Positions 16,851-25,622 of a stretch of DNA of 64,000 nt are shown piece by piece. Numbering within the stretch: position 1 is the stretch's first letter; each line of letters starts with the position of its first letter. The stretch lies in NCBI GenBank assembly GCA_049514105.1, contig JBEKVJ010000002.1:1-64000 (forward strand), given 5' to 3'. The notes under the pieces were generated by a model. It made no database searches and had not been told where the DNA came from. It saw only the letters and a list, made by a program, of their open reading frames with translations. The DNA is from Fen-455 sp049514105 (GTDB taxonomy: Bacteria > Actinomycetota > Acidimicrobiia > Acidimicrobiales > Bog-793). The translations under genes were made by a program, and so were the position numbers.

Positions 16851-17508
16851 CCAGGCCGGGGACGATGAATCCGTGCTCGTTAAGCTCCTCGTCGACAGCG
16901 ACGCAGGCGACCTTCACTGAAGGGTGAAATCCGCAGAAGTGGTCGATGCCTGTCCGCGACGCGATCAAACAGAGGGCGTGGATCTCGGTCGCGCCCCTTT
17001 GCTTGACGAGGTCGCAAACCTTCACGAGCGAGCCTCCCGTGGCCAGCATCGGGTCGCAGATGATCACCCGCCGGCCCGACAGGTCTCGAGGCAACCGCTC
17101 GAGATAGACCGCCGGGACGAGGGTCTCCTCGTCTCGACGCAACCCAACGTGGGCGACCTCGGTCAAAGGGAGCATCTCTTGGATGGCGGGAATCATGCCG
17201 AGCCCGGCGCGAAGTATCGGCACGAGCAGCACCATCTCGCTCACCCTTTGGCAGGGAACGTCTTTTTGCATTGGGGTGTCGACGCGCTGCTCGACGGTAC
17301 GCAAGTCGCGTAGCGCCTCGTAGGCAACCACAGCGGACAACTCTCCCATGATCGTGCGGAACGTGGCGTTGTCGGTCTCGACAGACCTCAGGACCGACAA
17401 GCGGTGGGCGACGATCGGGTGATCGACAACAAGCACGCGCTGGCCTCCTGCCGAGGGATGGCGGGCCGGCTCGGTGACAAGCCGTAGTCCCCTTCCCGAA
17501 CGTGACAT
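16813..17508 (-). CDS. upp: Uracil phosphoribosyltransferase
   Basis: 231 residues. It shows all family blocks: VVDHPIVAHRLSVLRSVET, VPILRAGLGMIPAI, YLERLPRDLSGRRVIICDPM followed by LATGGS (PRPP loop), IASRTGIDHF, and the uracil-binding C-terminus PGLGDAGDRLFG. It converts uracil and PRPP to UMP. Length and C-terminus are typical, with about 20 extra N-terminal residues. It is the first gene of a two-gene salvage operon with the purine-type PRTase. Confidence 0.95.
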   Translation of the reverse strand: MSRSGRGLRLVTEPARHPSAGGQRVLVVDHPIVAHRLSVLRSVETDNATFRTIMGELSAVVAYEALRDLRTVEQRVDTPMQKDVPCQRVSEMVLLVPILRAGLGMIPAIQEMLPLTEVAHVGLRRDEETLVPAVYLERLPRDLSGRRVIICDPMLATGGSLVKVCDLVKQRGATEIHALCLIASRTGIDHFCGFHPSVKVACVAVDEELNEHGFIVPGLGDAGDRLFGPPA

Positions 17509-17590
17509 CACTGGCAGGCTACCCGAGCGGCTCGGCCACTGCCCACTGCGCCAGGACACGAGGCCGGCCCCAGGCAAATCGGGCACGCGC

Positions 17591-18952
17591 TCAGCTAGAA
17601 AGGCCCTTCACCGCCACCTCGACAGCACGGTGGAAGGTTGGGTAGGCGTAGATCATCGTCGCCAGCACCGAGGTCGGCACGGACGCGTGCACTGCGAGGG
17701 TAAGCATCGAGAGAACCTCCCCACCGCAAGGCCCCGCCGAGGTCGCCCCCACGAGCACGGCGCGGTCGGCATCTTCGACGAGCTTGATGAAACCCGCGTT
17801 GTCGACTTTCTGGATCCAGCCGCGCGCGGACGAAGGAAGGTCGGTGTAGCCGGTACGCACCCTCATGCCGCTAGAACGTGCCTGGGCCTCGCTCAAGCCG
17901 ACCGAGCCGATCTCTGGGTCGGTGAAAGTCACTCTCGGCAGGGCCCGATAGTCGCCGGGCGCTCCGGGACGGCCCAAGATATCGGCGAGCACTATTTCGG
18001 CCTGGTACATCGACACGTGAGTGAAGGCACCCTTGCCGGTGATGTCCCCAACCGCCCAGAGCCCGGGTGCCGCGCGACATCTGTCGTCGACCGGGATCGA
18101 ACGCGCGTTTTCCTCAAGGCCGACCGACCGGAGCCCGATGGCGGCGAGGTCGACACGGCGCCCAGTCGCGACGAGGAGGTGATCGGCGGAAAGCGACTCG
18201 CCCGAAGCCAGCTCGAGCGCGATGCCCGGGCCGCTGTCGTGGGCGGAGGTGACCTCGGACCCAGTCAAGATGCGCATCCCTTCTGACTCGAGCACATCTG
18301 TGAGCAAGCGCCCCGCCTCAGGCTCCTCGAGCGGAAGCAGGCCGGGCCCCGCTTCCACGATGGTGACCGCGCTCCCAAAACGGGCGAAGACCTGCCCGAG
18401 CTCGACCCCGATGGCGCCGCCTCCGAGGACCACGAGCGAGGATGGCGCCTCGGTCGCTTCTATGGCTTCCCGGTTGGTCCAATAGGCCGTCTCCGCGAGC
18501 CCGGGGATCGGAGGTGAGAAGGGATGGGTCCCGGTGTTGATCACGATCCCGCGCGAGGCCTCGAACTCGCGTTCGCCAACTGAGACCAGGCCGGGGCCGG
18601 CGAGGCGGCCATAACCGCGCACGAACCTGCCGCCTTTGGATTCGAAGCGCTCAACGGCAACGCGGTCGTTCCAGTCGTCGGTTGCCTCGGTACGGATACG
18701 CCTTGCGACCTGGGAGTAGTCCGCGCTCACGGTCGCGCTCCCCGCGATCCCGCCCACGCGGCGCGCGTCGGCGAGCAGGCCCGCCGCCCGGAGCATCATC
18801 TTTGAAGGAACACAGCCCCAGTACGGGCACTCGCCACCGACAAGGCGCCCGTCGATGCCAATAACGGCGAGGCCTTCCTCGGCGAGCCGGCCCGCCACAT
18901 GCTCACCACCTGGGCCCATCCCGAGGACAATCACGTCCGCATGCTCAGTCAT
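17591..18952 (-). CDS. FAD-dependent pyridine nucleotide-disulfide oxidoreductase
   Basis: 453 residues. N-terminal FAD loop GMGPGGEHVAGRLAEEG, redox-active disulfide in GGECPYWGCVPSKMMLRA, a second dinucleotide loop VVLGGGAIGVELGQVFARFG, GLWAVGDITGKGAFTH, and the C-terminal dimer domain with AYPTFHRAVEVAVKGL. This is the lipoamide dehydrogenase/mercuric reductase family. The final histidine-glutamate dyad of lipoamide dehydrogenases (HPTLSE) appears here as YPTFHRAVE, which suggests another disulfide or quinone substrate. The start is ATG 18952, 5 nt after TACGAT (-10). It is divergent from the MBL-Rieske gene with 58 bp between them. Confidence 0.88.
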   Translation of the reverse strand: MTEHADVIVLGMGPGGEHVAGRLAEEGLAVIGIDGRLVGGECPYWGCVPSKMMLRAAGLLADARRVGGIAGSATVSADYSQVARRIRTEATDDWNDRVAVERFESKGGRFVRGYGRLAGPGLVSVGEREFEASRGIVINTGTHPFSPPIPGLAETAYWTNREAIEATEAPSSLVVLGGGAIGVELGQVFARFGSAVTIVEAGPGLLPLEEPEAGRLLTDVLESEGMRILTGSEVTSAHDSGPGIALELASGESLSADHLLVATGRRVDLAAIGLRSVGLEENARSIPVDDRCRAAPGLWAVGDITGKGAFTHVSMYQAEIVLADILGRPGAPGDYRALPRVTFTDPEIGSVGLSEAQARSSGMRVRTGYTDLPSSARGWIQKVDNAGFIKLVEDADRAVLVGATSAGPCGGEVLSMLTLAVHASVPTSVLATMIYAYPTFHRAVEVAVKGLSS

Positions 18953-19010
18953 GGCTGATCGTAACCTGAACGGTTCCCGCCGAGCCGGGTCGTTAGACTG
19001 CCGCCCCACG

Positions 19011-20543
19011 ATGCGGATCACGGCCACCGGTCACGCGGGACTGTTCATCGAGACGGCGAGAGGCACCGTTCTTTGCGACCCGTGGCGCTCACCGGCTTAC
19101 TTCGCCTCCTGGTTCGTGTTCCCCGACAACAGCGACATCGACTTCGCGGCGCTTAAGCCGGACTTCTTGTACATCTCACACCTGCACCGGGACCACTTCG
19201 ACCCGGAGCTGCTCAAAAAGAGCGTGCCGAAATCGGCGACGGTCCTCCTACCGCAGTTCCCGACCGACGAGCTGCGCTCGGCGCTTTGTGATATCGGGTT
19301 CTCCTCTTTCGTCGAGACGACAAACGGCGAGCCGGTCGAGCTCGATGGCCTTCGGGTGATGATCACAGCCATGGTTGCGCCGAGCGACGGTCCTATCGGC
19401 GACTCGGCTCTCTCGCTCGACGACGGCGAGTGTCGAGTCCTCAATCAGAACGACGCCCGGCCCCCCGACCCGGAGCAGCTAAACGCCTTTGGAGCCTACG
19501 ACGGGCATTTCCTCCAGTTCTCCGGCGCCATCTGGTGGCCCGTGGTCTACGAGCTGGCCGAGGCGAACAAGTCCGAGTTCGCCAGGCGCAAGCGGCTGAA
19601 CGGGATGGAACGCGCACGGCGCTTTGTCGACTCGGTCGGGGCTCGCTACGTCTTTCCGACCGCCGGTCCGCCTTGTTTTTTGGACGACGACCTCTTCGAG
19701 CACAACGACTTCACCAACCGCGCCGACAACATCTTCCCGGACCAGACCGTCTTCCTCTCCTACCTGGCCGAAAGCGGCCTCGACAACGGGCGCCTTTTGA
19801 TCCCGGGCAGTGTGGCAACTCTCGATGAAACCAGTTGTGCCCTTTCTCATCCGATCGCCCCCGAGGAACTTCGTGCGATCTTTGACCACAAGCGCCAGTA
19901 CCTCGAGGCTTACGCCAAGCGCCAGCGGCCCGTCCTCGAACGCGAGCACGCCTCGTGGCCCCGCTACGAGGGCGACATACTGGGCGCCCTCAAGGCGTGG
20001 TTCGAGCCGCTGTTGGAACTGGCGGACAACATCTGCGAAGGCGTCGGCGCCCCGGTCTTAGTCGACCTCGGCGAGGAGAAGATCCTCATCGACTTCACCG
20101 CTCGCCAGGTCCGCGCTTTCGCTGGCGAAGAGTGCCGCTACCGCTTCAGCATGCAACGGCGCCTCGTCGAGGCCCTCGTGGCCACACACGAGATCGACTG
20201 GGTCAACAGCTTGTTCCTCTCGATGCGTTTTGGTGCCAAGCGTCGGGGCCAGTACAACGAGTACGTTTTTGCTTTTTTCAAATGCCTCTCGCCCGAGCGA
20301 ATGAGCTACGCCGAGGGCTGGTACGCCGAGAAGTCGAGCGGCGACGACCTCGTTGCGCTCGACGGCTTCATGGTCCAACGCCGCTGCCCGCACCTAAAGG
20401 CCGACCTTTCGCGTTTCGGCACAGTCTGTGACGGAGTACTCGAGTGCGCCATGCACGGTTGGCGCTTCGAGCTTGCCACCGGGCAGTGCCTAACAGCCGC
20501 GGGCCACGACATCGTCGCGGTGCCGATAGAGCCCTCAGGCTGA
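19011..20543 (+). CDS. Metallo-beta-lactamase-fold protein with C-terminal Rieske [2Fe-2S] domain
   Basis: 510 residues. The N-terminal half is an MBL fold: ITATGHAGLFIETARGTVLCDP and the metal motif YISHLHRDHFDPELL (HxHxDH, residues 57-62). The C-terminal 60 residues are a Rieske domain, with cluster ligands in RRCPHLKADL and LECAMHGWRFELATG (CxH and CxxH). This pair of domains is known in CMP-N-acetylneuraminate hydroxylase, where the Rieske domain is N-terminal; here the order is reversed. A mono-oxygenase or hydrolase acting on a sugar nucleotide is possible but unproven. Its end overlaps the convergent GGDEF-EAL gene by 9 bp. Confidence 0.85.
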   Translation: MRITATGHAGLFIETARGTVLCDPWRSPAYFASWFVFPDNSDIDFAALKPDFLYISHLHRDHFDPELLKKSVPKSATVLLPQFPTDELRSALCDIGFSSFVETTNGEPVELDGLRVMITAMVAPSDGPIGDSALSLDDGECRVLNQNDARPPDPEQLNAFGAYDGHFLQFSGAIWWPVVYELAEANKSEFARRKRLNGMERARRFVDSVGARYVFPTAGPPCFLDDDLFEHNDFTNRADNIFPDQTVFLSYLAESGLDNGRLLIPGSVATLDETSCALSHPIAPEELRAIFDHKRQYLEAYAKRQRPVLEREHASWPRYEGDILGALKAWFEPLLELADNICEGVGAPVLVDLGEEKILIDFTARQVRAFAGEECRYRFSMQRRLVEALVATHEIDWVNSLFLSMRFGAKRRGQYNEYVFAFFKCLSPERMSYAEGWYAEKSSGDDLVALDGFMVQRRCPHLKADLSRFGTVCDGVLECAMHGWRFELATGQCLTAAGHDIVAVPIEPSG

Positions 20544-22748
20544 GGCGAGCGTCTCGCGGGAATCCTCGCGGAACTTGCGCTTGCGCAACTCCGGGGCTCC
20601 CACGGCCGGGTTCTGCTCGAGCCAGACCACCAGCTCGTCGGGCGGCACAGGCCTGCTCACGTAGTAGCCCTGGGCGAAATCACAGCCAAACTGGGCGAGT
20701 CGCTCCATGACGGCTCGCTTCTCGACACCCTCGGCGACGACGCCGAGACCGAGGTTGTGGGCGAGCTCGATCACCGCGCGGACGATGGCCTCGTCCTCCT
20801 CACGCGCCACCATGGCAGAGACAAATGTGCGGTCGATCTTGATCTCGTCTATGGGAAGGCTCTTGAGCGAGGCGATGGAGGACCCGCCCGTCCCGTAGTC
20901 GTCGACCGAGAGACACAAGCCCATGGCACCGAGGCGCTCGAGGACGTCCTCGGTTCGTGCCGGGTCGTCCGAGATGGCACGCTCGGCGACCTCGAGCTTG
21001 AGCATCTTCGCGGGCATCCGCCACTTGCCGAGCAACGCCGCGATCTCGCCGGGAAAGCCAGGATCGAGCAGGTCGCGCTGAGAGAGGTTGACCGAAATCG
21101 GCAAGCTGAGCCCCGCGTCCGACCAGGCGCGCCACTGCCTGGCGGCCTCCTCCAGCACGCGCTGGGTTAGCGCGCGGATGAGGCTCGTCCCGCTCACGAC
21201 GGGGATGAACTCGTCCGGCATGACCAGGCCCCGGCCGGAGTCCTGCCATCTAACGAGTGCCTCGACGCCGACGATGCGGCCAGATTGTACGGCAATCTTC
21301 GGCTGGTAGTGCAAAACGAGCTCGTGCTCGTCGATCGCCCGGCGCAGCTCGCCCACAAGTGCAAGGCGCTCGGCGGCCCTTGTATCCACAGAGACGTCGA
21401 AGAAGGCATAGCCGAGCTTGGCGTCCTTGGCGACTCGCATGGCCGTGTCGGCCGAGCGAAGCAGCGAGTCCACATCGGCCCCGTCGCGCGGACAGCAGGC
21501 GATGCCGACGCTCACCTCGATCTCTAGGTCCAGTCCCTCGATCGCGACCGCGGGCTCGAGCGCCTCGCGAAGGCGGTGGACCACCTCGAGCGCCTCCGCC
21601 CGGCCGGCACCGGTCACGAGCACAGCGAACTCGTCGCCGGCGAGCCTTGCTATGGAGTCGTCGCCGCGCAGGCAGTGGTGAAACCGGCTCCCGACCTCTT
21701 GCAACAAGCGGTCCCCGATCTCGCGCCCGAGGGTGTCGTTGACCTCCTTGAACCGGTCCAGGTTCATCACGAACACGACAAGCTCGCTCTCGGCCTCGCG
21801 CGCCTCACTGATCGCGTGAGCAAGGCTGTCGCGGAAATAGGCCTCGTTGGTGAGCCCGGTGAGCGAGTCGTGAAGCGAGTGATGGCGGACTTGGCGTTCG
21901 AGCAGCTCGCGCGACGCCTCCGCCGCCTTCTGGCGGGTGAGGTCCAAGATGACGCCCGCTGTCCACTGCGGCTTGCCGTCCAGGCCCAGCACGGGCCGGC
22001 CACGCTCGGTGACCCAGCGCGCCTCGCCACTTAAGTGGATGACCCTGTACTCAAGCGAGTACGGCGAGCCCCGCTCGAGGGCGTCGTTGACCTCCGAGAT
22101 CATGTAGGGCAGGTCCTCGGGATGCACGATCGAGTCGTAGCTGCGCACCTTGTTTCCGATGAAGTCGCTCGCCGGATAACCGACAAGGTCCTCGATCTGG
22201 TCGCTCATGAACTCGATCGTCCCTGTCGCGTCGCAAGCGCAGCGGTAGATCGCCCCCGGGATGCCGGCGACGGCCGAGTGGAGATACTCCTCGATTCCAC
22301 TCGGACGTGGCTCGGTCCTGCGCCTCGGAGTGACATCGAGGCAGTGACCGTGGAGTGTCGACTTGCCCGACGCGCCGACAATGGGCGCGGCCTCGTCGTA
22401 GATCCAAAGCACGCTCCCATTCCGGCCGACCATGCGGTACTCGCTCAAAAGGGCCTCGCCCCTGGCCGCGGCGTCCCAATGCTCGGCGAGGACCCTGTCA
22501 CGGTCGTCCGGGTGCACGAGCCTCGCGAACCCGCCCGGATCGCTCGCAATCGTCTCCGGAGATACCCCCAAAACGGCCGCGCTATGGATGCTCAGCTCGG
22601 TGACAAGAATTGGGACTCCCTGCGTCGCCCGGTACGAAAGCACAAAGAACTGCTCGAGGGCCGACCACGCCTCGACCGCGTCGTTCACCGCCGCCACCCG
22701 CCCCGGTGGCGGCTCGGGCTGAGAGCCGGAATCCATTGGACTACCCAT
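20535..22748 (-). CDS. PAS-PAS-GGDEF-EAL cyclic-di-GMP enzyme
   Basis: 737 residues, no membrane segment. Two PAS-like sensor domains lie at about 30-150 and 155-280 (YRMVGRNGSVLWIYDEAAPI; YRVIHLSGEARWVTERGRPV). The GGDEF domain has LHDSLTGLTNEAYF, NLDRFKEVNDTLG and active-site variant LAGDEFAVLV. The EAL domain has EALVRW, VNLS, LEVAE, DDYGTG, KIDR, AEGVE and QGYYVSRP, so all residues needed for c-di-GMP hydrolysis are present. A bifunctional cytoplasmic enzyme responding to a small-molecule or redox signal is likely. ATG 22748 is used; ATG 22736 is possible. Confidence 0.92.
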   Translation of the reverse strand: MGSPMDSGSQPEPPPGRVAAVNDAVEAWSALEQFFVLSYRATQGVPILVTELSIHSAAVLGVSPETIASDPGGFARLVHPDDRDRVLAEHWDAAARGEALLSEYRMVGRNGSVLWIYDEAAPIVGASGKSTLHGHCLDVTPRRRTEPRPSGIEEYLHSAVAGIPGAIYRCACDATGTIEFMSDQIEDLVGYPASDFIGNKVRSYDSIVHPEDLPYMISEVNDALERGSPYSLEYRVIHLSGEARWVTERGRPVLGLDGKPQWTAGVILDLTRQKAAEASRELLERQVRHHSLHDSLTGLTNEAYFRDSLAHAISEAREAESELVVFVMNLDRFKEVNDTLGREIGDRLLQEVGSRFHHCLRGDDSIARLAGDEFAVLVTGAGRAEALEVVHRLREALEPAVAIEGLDLEIEVSVGIACCPRDGADVDSLLRSADTAMRVAKDAKLGYAFFDVSVDTRAAERLALVGELRRAIDEHELVLHYQPKIAVQSGRIVGVEALVRWQDSGRGLVMPDEFIPVVSGTSLIRALTQRVLEEAARQWRAWSDAGLSLPISVNLSQRDLLDPGFPGEIAALLGKWRMPAKMLKLEVAERAISDDPARTEDVLERLGAMGLCLSVDDYGTGGSSIASLKSLPIDEIKIDRTFVSAMVAREEDEAIVRAVIELAHNLGLGVVAEGVEKRAVMERLAQFGCDFAQGYYVSRPVPPDELVVWLEQNPAVGAPELRKRKFREDSRETLASA

Positions 22749-22852
22749 TCTCCGCTCTCACGTCACTAACCATCGGCCCGCAGGTGGCTTGACTTGAGAG
22801 CAATCCCAGGTCAGAAGCATCGACTGAACCCTCAGCAAAGGGACTTTGGGGC

Positions 22853-23368
22853 TCAAAGGTACGGGGTGCGGCCCTCGTTGGCGCCGTTGTCGCGCTCGGC
22901 ACCGGGGCCGACGCCGCGCATCTGCTCGAGCTGGCGCTGGGTGGCTACCTGCTGGACGAAAAGCGTCGCTTGGATGCCCTGGAACAGCCCGGAGAGCCAA
23001 CCGACGAGCTGACCCTGAGCCACACGGAGCTCTGCGTCGGTGGGCGCGTCGCCGTCAAAGGGAATCGCGAACCGGTCCAGCTCCTGGGCGAGCTCGGGCG
23101 AGAGGGTCGCCTCGAGCTGGCGGACCGACTCGTGGTAGATCTCCTTCATCCGGTTGCGGCTCGCCTCGTCGAGCGGCGCCACGCGAACCTCCTCGAGGAG
23201 CTGCTTGGCCATTGACGCGATGCGCATGAGCTTGGCTGGCTGGGATACGAACTCCTCTTCCGAAAGGGCACCTGGTTGGGTGATCTCGGCCGGTACGAGT
23301 GGGCGCGGTCCCGGATCGCCACTTTCGCCCAGGTCCTCGGCGCCAGAGACGTCTTGGTCGTTGTGCAT
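22853..23368 (-). CDS. bpa: Bacterial proteasome activator (DUF2587)
   Basis: 171 residues, mostly helical: LMRIASMAKQLLEEVRVAPL, RMKEIYHESVRQLEATLSPE, VAQGQLVGWLSGLFQGIQAT and FVQQVATQRQLEQM. These match the mycobacterial Bpa/PafE (Rv3780) family, whose dodecameric ring opens the 20S proteasome gate without ATP. Family members end in a short docking motif (GQYL in mycobacteria); here the end is RTPYL, keeping the tyrosine and final leucine. The presence of Bpa implies a 20S proteasome elsewhere in the genome. ATG 23368 is used because conserved sequence starts after it; ATG 23401 is possible. Confidence 0.9.
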   Translation of the reverse strand: MHNDQDVSGAEDLGESGDPGPRPLVPAEITQPGALSEEEFVSQPAKLMRIASMAKQLLEEVRVAPLDEASRNRMKEIYHESVRQLEATLSPELAQELDRFAIPFDGDAPTDAELRVAQGQLVGWLSGLFQGIQATLFVQQVATQRQLEQMRGVGPGAERDNGANEGRTPYL

Positions 23369-23449
23369 GGACCGATTCTGCCTTGAAGCCAGCGGCTCCA
23401 TGCGGCACAGCCAGTCCGCACCGCCCCGTTTGCCAGAACGGCGCGGCTC

Positions 23450-25468
23450 TCAGCGCCACAGGTGGTCGAGATCGACGGTGATAGGGCCATGGGTCGACAC
23501 CGCCGCTTCGACGCGGGGGCGAGGTGGCGTCTGCTCTTGGATATCGAGAGTGGACAGCACCTCGCCCTCTAAGAACCGGCTCGCCGGGGCGATGCAGTGA
23601 CGGTCGTTGCGGGCGCGCCGGTGGTAGGGCATGCGCAGCGGCGTGTAGAGCGTGAGACGGTCCCGTGCCCTGGTGGTGGCGACGTAGAAGAGCCTGCGCT
23701 CCTCGGCGAGCCCCGCCGCAGATCCGAGCGCCATATCGGAAGGAAAAGCGCCGTCGACGAGGTGGGGAAGATGCACAGAGGCCCACTCGAGGCCCTTGGC
23801 GGAATGGACCGTGGAGATGATCACGAAGTCCTCGTCCAGATGCGGCGGCCCAGCCCGGTCGCCTGTCGAGCTCGGCGGATCAAGAGTTATCTCGGCGAGC
23901 CACGCCGGCAGGTCGTCCATGGCCGACGCGGCCGAAGACAAGCGGTCCAGGTCCTCGACTCGCGCCGGGCCCTCGCTGTAGCGGCTAAGCACGAGCGGGC
24001 GCAGGAGTGCGAAGACGGACTCGACTCGCTCGACGACCCCGGCCTGATTGCGGGCCGACTCGAGGCCTTCGAGGGTCCGGCCGAGCTCGACGCGCGACCG
24101 CGCCGGCGCGGCCGCCACCGCCTCGGCCCAGTCGAATGCACCGGTGCCAGAAAGCGGAGCCACGAGGCCTACAAGAGCGCGGCCGTGGGCAGGCCCGATG
24201 CCCTCGTGCATGCGCAGCAGGCGGAACCAGGCGAGCTCGTCAGCCGGGTTGTCGAGCAGGCGGAGGGCGGCGGCAAAGTCCTTGACATGGGCCGCTTCGA
24301 CGAATCGGAGGCCACCATACTTGCGGTAAGGAACCCGGCGCGCCGTGAGCTCGAGCTCGATCAGATCGCTGTGGTGGGCGGCTCTCACCAGCACGGCCTG
24401 CTCTCGAAGGGCCATGCCTTCCTCATGCGCATCGAGGATGCGATCGACGACGGCCCGGGCCTCGGCCGGAGCGTCGTGACACCGCAAAAGGACCGGCCGG
24501 CGGCCTCCTGGTCTTTGTCCCGAAAGCACGAGGTGAATCCCCGCCTCGGCCGGCCGGACAATGTTCGCCAGGTTCAAGATGGGCTGTAAAGAGCGGAAGT
24601 TGCGCTCGAGGGCGACCACGGTCGCGTGCGAGAACGAGCTGGCGAGGTCGTGGAGATAACACGCGTTCGCCCCGCGAAAGGCGTAGATCGCCTGGGCGTC
24701 GTCGCCGACAACCGTAAGCCCGTGCCCGTCGGGCCGAAGCGCCTGCACGATCTCAACCTGGAGCGCGTTCACATCCTGGTACTCGTCGACGAGCACATGG
24801 TCGAACATCTCGATCATGCGCGGCCCGAGCCGGTCGTCGCAAAGCGCCGCCCGCCAGAGCAACAAGAGGTCGTCGAAATCGACCTGGCCTTTCGCACGCT
24901 TGCGCGCGACATATGCCTTGAATAGGCCGGCGATGGATTCGACATGGGGCTCGCACCAGGGAAAGTCCGTCGCCAGCACTTCACCGAGGCGCTGGCGGGT
25001 GTTGACACAGCGCGAGTACACATCGACAAGGGTCCTCGAGCGAGGGACACGGACCTCTCCGGTCCCGAATTCCTGCTCGTCTCTCAAAAGGTCCATCACG
25101 TCGGCGGCGTCGGCGGGATCGAGTAGCGAGAAACCGGGCTGCAGGCCGAGTGGCTCCGCGTAGGCGGAGATGAACTGGTGCGCCACGGCGTGAAAGGTCC
25201 CGCCTCGCAACCTTCTCCCCCACTCACGGTGCCCGCTCAGCGTGGCTGCCCGGGCCAGCATGTCGTCGGCGGCGCGCCGTGTGAATGTGAGTAACAAGAT
25301 CCTTTCCGGGGCGATGCCGCGGTCCAACAGCCGTGCCACTCTCGCGGTGAGAGTGTGGGTCTTGCCGGTGCCGGCTCCAGCAACAATCACAAGCGGGTCG
25401 TCCCCGTGGACGACTGCGGCCAGCTGGGCCTCGTCCAGATTGGCGTCCCATGCTGCATCGTCGTACAT
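23450..25468 (-). CDS. UvrD/Rep-type superfamily 1 DNA helicase
   Basis: 672 residues. Helicase motifs in order: LDEAQLAAVVHG (Q), IVAGAGTGKTHTLTARVA (Walker A), LLTFTRRAADDM, LVDEYQDVNALQ (Walker B), VVGDDAQAIYAFRGA, ERNFRS, STVHSAKGLEWASVHLPHL and FYVATTRARDRL. It should unwind DNA 3-prime to 5-prime in repair or replication restart. Neither an HRDC nor a nuclease domain is evident. The start at ATG 25468 is supported by a TAACAT -10 box 7 nt upstream; the same bases belong to a possible SOS box (25461-25476), so damage induction is likely. Confidence 0.92.
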   Translation of the reverse strand: MYDDAAWDANLDEAQLAAVVHGDDPLVIVAGAGTGKTHTLTARVARLLDRGIAPERILLLTFTRRAADDMLARAATLSGHREWGRRLRGGTFHAVAHQFISAYAEPLGLQPGFSLLDPADAADVMDLLRDEQEFGTGEVRVPRSRTLVDVYSRCVNTRQRLGEVLATDFPWCEPHVESIAGLFKAYVARKRAKGQVDFDDLLLLWRAALCDDRLGPRMIEMFDHVLVDEYQDVNALQVEIVQALRPDGHGLTVVGDDAQAIYAFRGANACYLHDLASSFSHATVVALERNFRSLQPILNLANIVRPAEAGIHLVLSGQRPGGRRPVLLRCHDAPAEARAVVDRILDAHEEGMALREQAVLVRAAHHSDLIELELTARRVPYRKYGGLRFVEAAHVKDFAAALRLLDNPADELAWFRLLRMHEGIGPAHGRALVGLVAPLSGTGAFDWAEAVAAAPARSRVELGRTLEGLESARNQAGVVERVESVFALLRPLVLSRYSEGPARVEDLDRLSSAASAMDDLPAWLAEITLDPPSSTGDRAGPPHLDEDFVIISTVHSAKGLEWASVHLPHLVDGAFPSDMALGSAAGLAEERRLFYVATTRARDRLTLYTPLRMPYHRRARNDRHCIAPASRFLEGEVLSTLDIQEQTPPRPRVEAAVSTHGPITVDLDHLWR

Positions 25469-25476
25469 ATGTTCGA
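25461..25476 (-). promoter_or_regulatory. Possible LexA (SOS) box over the helicase start codon
   Basis: The minus strand reads TCGAACATATGTACGA, matching the actinobacterial/Bacillus SOS consensus GAAC-N4-GTTC with one mismatch in the right arm. It covers the ATG (25468-25466) and the predicted transcription start, abutting the TAACAT -10 box (25481-25476). The first 15 bases are repeated exactly at 45878. Confidence 0.6.
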
Positions 25477-25622
25477 TGTTATCGCCCCGGCCGTCTCCAG
25501 GTCGGAAAGCCGCCGCTCGGGCTCTCCAGGCCACTACCCTCTGGTAGGTGCTCAAGCTTTCGGGCCATGTTGTGACCTCTTAATCGCTCAAGGATCACGA
25601 CGAGTTGCCGATAACTTTTCTC

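Noticed and set aside
23597..24589. Plus-strand frame of 330 codons
   Set aside because: Antisense to the helicase motifs; no recognisable family.
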